Below are positions 17,388 through 19,275 of a stretch of DNA of 19,275 nucleotides, in pieces. The DNA lies in NCBI GenBank assembly GCA_945931735.1, contig CAMEPN010000004.1, forward strand, positions 1-19,275, given 5' to 3'. The notes under the pieces were generated by a model, which ran no database searches, was not told the DNA's origin, and worked only from the letters and a program-made list of their open reading frames with translations. This stretch comes from an uncultured Clostridia bacterium (GTDB taxonomy: Bacteria > Bacillota > Clostridia > Oscillospirales > Ruminococcaceae). The first letter of the stretch is position 1. Each line of letters opens with the position of its first letter. The translations under genes and the position numbers were made by a program.

Positions 17388-17984
17388 ATGTCAGAATTTA
17401 TTTCCGCGCCGCTCGCTCTTGCGGCGGAACAGTTCGCAAAGCTGCCGGGCATCGGCATAAAGACCGCGCAGCGGCTCGCCTATTATATGCTCAATCTGCC
17501 CGCCGAGGAGGTGGACGAGTTCGCGCAGTCGCTCGTCAAGGCGCGCCGAGGGGTGCAGCTTTGCAAATGCTGCCAGAATTTCACCGACCGCGAGGTGTGC
17601 GAGCTTTGCTCCGACGACAACCGCGACAAAGGCGTTATCTGCGTTGTTGAGTCGCCGAAGGACGTTTCCGCGTTCGAGCGCGCGGGCGGCTACGACGGGG
17701 TGTATCATGTCCTGCACGGGCTGCTCTCGCCGATGGACGGAGTTACAGCGGAGGATCTGAAAATAAAGGAGCTGCTTGCGCGGCTGGACGGCACCCGCGA
17801 GGTCATCATGGCGACCAACCCGACCGTCGAGGGCGAAGCGACCGCAATGTATATCGGCAGGCTGATAAAGCCGATGGGAATAAAGGTGTCGCGGCTCGCA
17901 TACGGTCTGCCCGCAGGCTCCGCGCTGGAGTTCGCGGACGACGTGACCCTGCTGAAGGCGCTTGAAAACCGAAACGAGCTTTGA
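17388..17984 (+). CDS. recR: Recombination mediator protein RecR
   Basis: RecR forms a DNA-clamp ring that, with RecO, loads RecA onto SSB-covered single strands in gap repair. The 198-residue protein has the standard architecture: a helix-hairpin-helix near the N-terminus ([20 protein letters not shown], about 16-35), a four-cysteine zinc finger (C59, C62, C71, C74), a TOPRIM domain (about 80-175, [13 protein letters not shown] and [16 protein letters not shown]) and the C-terminal [20 protein letters not shown]alker-B-like segment. The ribosome site AAAGGGG precedes the ATG. In many Firmicutes it directly follows dnaX-ybaB; here comEC stands in between. A strong terminator follows. Confidence 0.98.
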   Translation: MSEFISAPLALAAEQFAKLPGIGIKTAQRLAYYMLNLPAEEVDEFAQSLVKARRGVQLCKCCQNFTDREVCELCSDDNRDKGVICVVESPKDVSAFERAGGYDGVYHVLHGLLSPMDGVTAEDLKIKELLARLDGTREVIMATNPTVEGEATAMYIGRLIKPMGIKVSRLAYGLPAGSALEFADDVTLLKALENRNEL

Positions 17985-18004
17985 TACTGCGGAAAAATAC
18001 AAAA

Positions 18005-18038
18005 TATCCCCCAAAAGAGCGTTTCCTTTTGGGGGATA
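18005..18038. terminator. Two-way terminator between recR and the comFB-like gene
   Basis: TATCCCCCAAAAG (18005-18017) pairs perfectly with CTTTTGGGGGATA (18026-18038), a 13-bp stem with an 8-nt loop. A T-rich stretch follows on both strands (ATTCTTCT forward; TTTTGTATTTTT in reverse). It lies between convergent genes. Confidence 0.92.
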
Positions 18039-18065
18039 ATTCTTCTATGAGCGATCGCGGCGCCG

Positions 18066-18329
18066 TTATTTATGCGACGGGTTTTTAGCCACTGCCTCTA
18101 TTGCGGCGGCGACCGCGATATTAAGGTCTACGGTGTTCTGCCTTATCGTGGAATCAAGCTTGGAGAACAGCTCTCCGTTATGTGTGCTGACATACTTTGC
18201 GGGAAGCTTGTTCAGCGCGATAGCCTTCATATCCTCGATGCAGCGCTCGCATTTGCAGCAGTTTTCAAACCTTAACATATCGTCAAGCTTTTCGTCCACA
18301 AATCGTTCCATCATATTAACAAGAGCCAT
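18066..18329 (-). CDS. comFB: ComFB-family protein, 87 residues
   Basis: This matches the late competence protein ComFB family: NMMERFVDEKLDDML, a cysteine cluster CCKCERCIEDM (C24, C25, C27, C30), then the signature AIALNKLPAKYVSTHNGELF, and a C-terminal helix with Val/Ala repeats. The cysteines suggest zinc binding. The start at 18329 (MALVN) is chosen because GGAGG lies 5 nt upstream; an ATG at 18341 would put the ribosome site inside the gene. Family members occur widely in bacteria without natural competence, so the name does not prove a role in transformation; some members are reported to bind cyclic di-nucleotides. It is a single-gene unit with its own promoter, convergent with recR. 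Confidence 0.9.
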   Translation of the reverse strand: MALVNMMERFVDEKLDDMLRFENCCKCERCIEDMKAIALNKLPAKYVSTHNGELFSKLDSTIRQNTVDLNIAVAAAIEAVAKNPSHK

Positions 18330-18362
18330 AACAACCTCCATACTATATTAATGCTTATAGTT

Positions 18363-18391
18363 ATTTTATAACAAATTCTGTATTTTGTCAA
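18363..18391 (-). promoter_or_regulatory. Sigma-A promoter of the comFB-like gene
   Basis: On the minus strand a perfect TTGACA (18391-18386), a 17-bp spacer and TAAAAT (18368-18363) lie about 34 nt before the ATG at 18329. A strong match. Confidence 0.8.
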
Positions 18392-18465
18392 TACTTTTAT
18401 AAAATATATTGCCCTCCTGCTTTGTAGTGCTACAATAGATATTGGACAAAGATAGAAAAAAATAT

Positions 18466-18537
18466 TGAAAGATAGACCAAAATCTGCCGGAATAAAGTTA
18501 CCACACCAAATTCAAGTGAAAGAAGGTCTATCTTTCA
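18466..18537 (+). repeat. 13-bp perfect inverted repeat over the transposase start
   Basis: TGAAAGATAGACC (18466-18478) and GGTCTATCTTTCA (18525-18537) are perfectly complementary, with 46 nt between them. The right arm covers the putative AAGG ribosome site and the A of the transposase ATG. If read-through transcription enters from outside, the RNA hairpin would hide the start, a known way by which insertion sequences limit transposase expression. Confidence 0.7.
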
Positions 18538-18801
18538 TGAATAGTATAACACAAGAAATGCGGTTCCGTCAATCCCCAATGAAATATTGCGAGAAATATG
18601 GTGTGAAGCGAGCTTCTCGCAAATACAATAAAAGCCGTTCGTACATATACACAATAAGTTCTATTCCTGCCACGGTTTTTATTCCTGTGATGACCTTAAT
18701 CAGCAGTTGAAAGCCCGCGCTCTAACGACCGCCCTATGCGCCTCTTGGGTTGGTTATCTCCCCTCGAACTTCTTTCTAACTATAGTGTACAACATCATTG
18801 A
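18537..18801 (+). pseudogene. IS481-like transposase remnant, internally deleted and frameshifted
   Basis: The N-terminal piece (18537 to about 18650) reads MNSITQEMRFRQSPM, then KYGVKRASRKYNKSRSYIY, which is the helix-turn-helix start of a common clostridial IS481-type transposase. Immediately after, a different frame (from 18653) continues with NKFYSCHGFYSCDDLNQQLK, a region close to the C-terminus of the same protein family. A second shift at about 18716 leads to RSNDRPMRLLGWLSPLELL and the stop TGA at 18799. Intact relatives are roughly 300 residues or more, so the catalytic DDE core is deleted. The gene is dead. The family call is from memory of the N- and C-terminal motifs. Confidence 0.75.
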
Positions 18802-18826
18802 CAAACCTACAAAAACAAGGTTTGTC
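18800..18826 (+). terminator. Hairpin at the end of the transposase remnant
   Basis: GACAAACC (18800-18807) pairs perfectly with GGTTTGTC (18819-18826), an 8-bp stem with an 11-nt A-rich loop, followed by GTTATTTTAAT. It begins inside the transposase stop codon and could end its transcript. It could also be part of the element end. The rest of 18827-18940 is AT-rich and holds only a CCCCCCGGGG block; I see no gene in it. Confidence 0.45.
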
Positions 18827-18940
18827 GTTATTTTAATATCATATCATGTGTTTACTGCACTTCTTATAACAAGCTGTAATTATTTCCCCCCGGGGCTAAT
18901 ATATTATAGCAAACGGAAACCACTGAGAAAGGACACGGTT

Positions 18941-19063
18941 ATGACCTACAAAATTACTACAACGGAACCAAAATCGCAGAATGACGAGCTTCGCCTTGAC
19001 GCGGCGCGGCGGGTGTACGAGGAGCTTCTCCGTTACATAAACAGCCGCGAAAAGACCGTCTGA
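18941..19063 (+). CDS. Small hypothetical protein, 40 residues, upstream of the recombinase
   Basis: The frame starts MTYKITTTEPKSQNDELRLD and ends in RRVYEELLRYINSREKTV, a charged, helix-forming C-terminal half without a membrane segment. AAAGGA lies 7 nt before the ATG and the stop is 18 nt before the recombinase start, so the two are likely co-transcribed. I do not recognise the family. Short helical proteins next to large serine recombinases can act as accessory or directionality factors, but nothing in the sequence shows this. Composition returns to higher GC at its 3' end, like the recombinase. Confidence 0.65.
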   Translation: MTYKITTTEPKSQNDELRLDAARRVYEELLRYINSREKTV

Positions 19064-19081
19064 TATGCGGGGGGACGTTGA

Positions 19082-19275
19082 ATGACCGCGATATACGCCC
19101 GCCAGAGTATCGACAAAAAGGACAGTATTTCTATCGAAACGCAGATAGAAGCGTGCAGGCGGTGCTGCGACGGCGAATATCGGGTGTATTCCGACAAGGG
19201 CTGGAGCGGCAAGAACCTAGACCGCCCGCAGTTTCAGCAGCTTCTCAAGGACATAAAAGCGGGCGAGATAAGCAA
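19082..19275 (+). CDS. Large serine recombinase, N-terminal 64 codons (cut by window edge)
   Basis: The visible start MTAIYARQSIDKKDSISIET contains the serine-recombinase active-site motif Y-x-R-x-S with the nucleophile at Ser9, followed by QIEACRR. The downstream YSDKGWSGKNLDRPQFQQLL is the usual continuation of the resolvase-type catalytic domain in large serine integrases and Tn4451/TnpX-like recombinases. A G-run ribosome site precedes the ATG. The DNA-binding recombinase and zinc-ribbon domains would lie beyond the window. It probably belongs to an integrative element extending to the right, whose cargo cannot be seen. Confidence 0.93.
   Translation, partial: MTAIYARQSIDKKDSISIETQIEACRRCCDGEYRVYSDKGWSGKNLDRPQFQQLLKDIKAGEIS

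Larger units (their letters stand above)
18425..18807 (+). mobile_element. Degraded IS481-like insertion sequence remnant
   Basis: The segment contains both ends of a transposase frame with the middle missing. Near-identical direct segments bound it: TAGTGCTACAA...ATTGGACAAA at 18425-18450 and TAGTGTACAAC...ATTGACAAA at 18783-18805. Base composition is clearly AT-richer than in the neighbouring chromosomal genes. The exact element ends cannot be fixed by eye; I do not find a clean pair of terminal inverted repeats. Apart from the inverted repeat at 18466-18537 and the transposase fragment, nothing else is recognised in 18392-18536. Confidence 0.55.

Noticed and set aside
18053..18060. GCGATCGC, the HIP1-type octamer
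   Set aside because: A single copy was noticed in the recR-comFB gap; one occurrence has no meaning on its own.

Overview
The window looks like a piece of a moderately GC-rich Firmicutes chromosome, most likely a clostridial gut or rumen bacterium of the Oscillospiraceae/Ruminococcaceae type. The reasons are a perfect CIRCE operator in front of groES-groEL, a short SRP RNA directly before dnaX-ybaB...recR, AGGAGG-type ribosome sites, an AgrC/AgrA-type two-component pair, and a surface lipoprotein GH9 cellulase with two CBM3 modules. Taxonomy is inferred from gene content only.

Layout. At the left edge groES and the first 295 codons of groEL run leftwards from a CIRCE-controlled promoter (1-1337). 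A divergent consensus promoter starts a rightward run of poorly known genes: a 120-residue protein and a DUF6882-like protein (1496-2581), then, from a second promoter, a two-helix YcxB-like membrane protein and a 455-residue protein of unknown function (2699-4943). Without an obvious break these lead into a cytoplasmic GH36 alpha-galactosidase (4962-7154), a 944-residue secreted GH9-CBM3c-CBM3 lipoprotein cellulase (7187-10021) and a 39-residue single-helix membrane protein that starts with TTG (10040-10159). A two-way terminator separates these from a leftward operon of a LytTR response regulator and an AgrC-like histidine kinase (10195-12233).

The region between the response regulator and the SRP RNA (12234-12650) is the most interesting part. 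It holds a perfect consensus promoter for the two-component operon, 9-bp direct repeats with a 12-bp spacer resembling LytTR (AgrA-type) binding sites, a divergent promoter with a long spacer, and an approximately 138-nt structured RNA candidate ending in a strong terminator. The arrangement recalls the divergent P2/P3-RNAIII region of agr, but no agrB or agrD is visible.

The right third holds replication and repair genes: SRP RNA, dnaX, ybaB, recR. A terminator and a comEC gene sit between ybaB and recR. The ComEC C-terminal metallo-beta-lactamase-like domain has lost its metal-binding signature. A convergent comFB-family gene follows recR. The last kilobase is AT-richer accessory DNA: an internally deleted and frameshifted IS481-like transposase remnant with an inverted repeat over its start codon, then a 40-residue protein and the N-terminus of a large serine recombinase that probably marks the edge of an integrative element continuing to the right.
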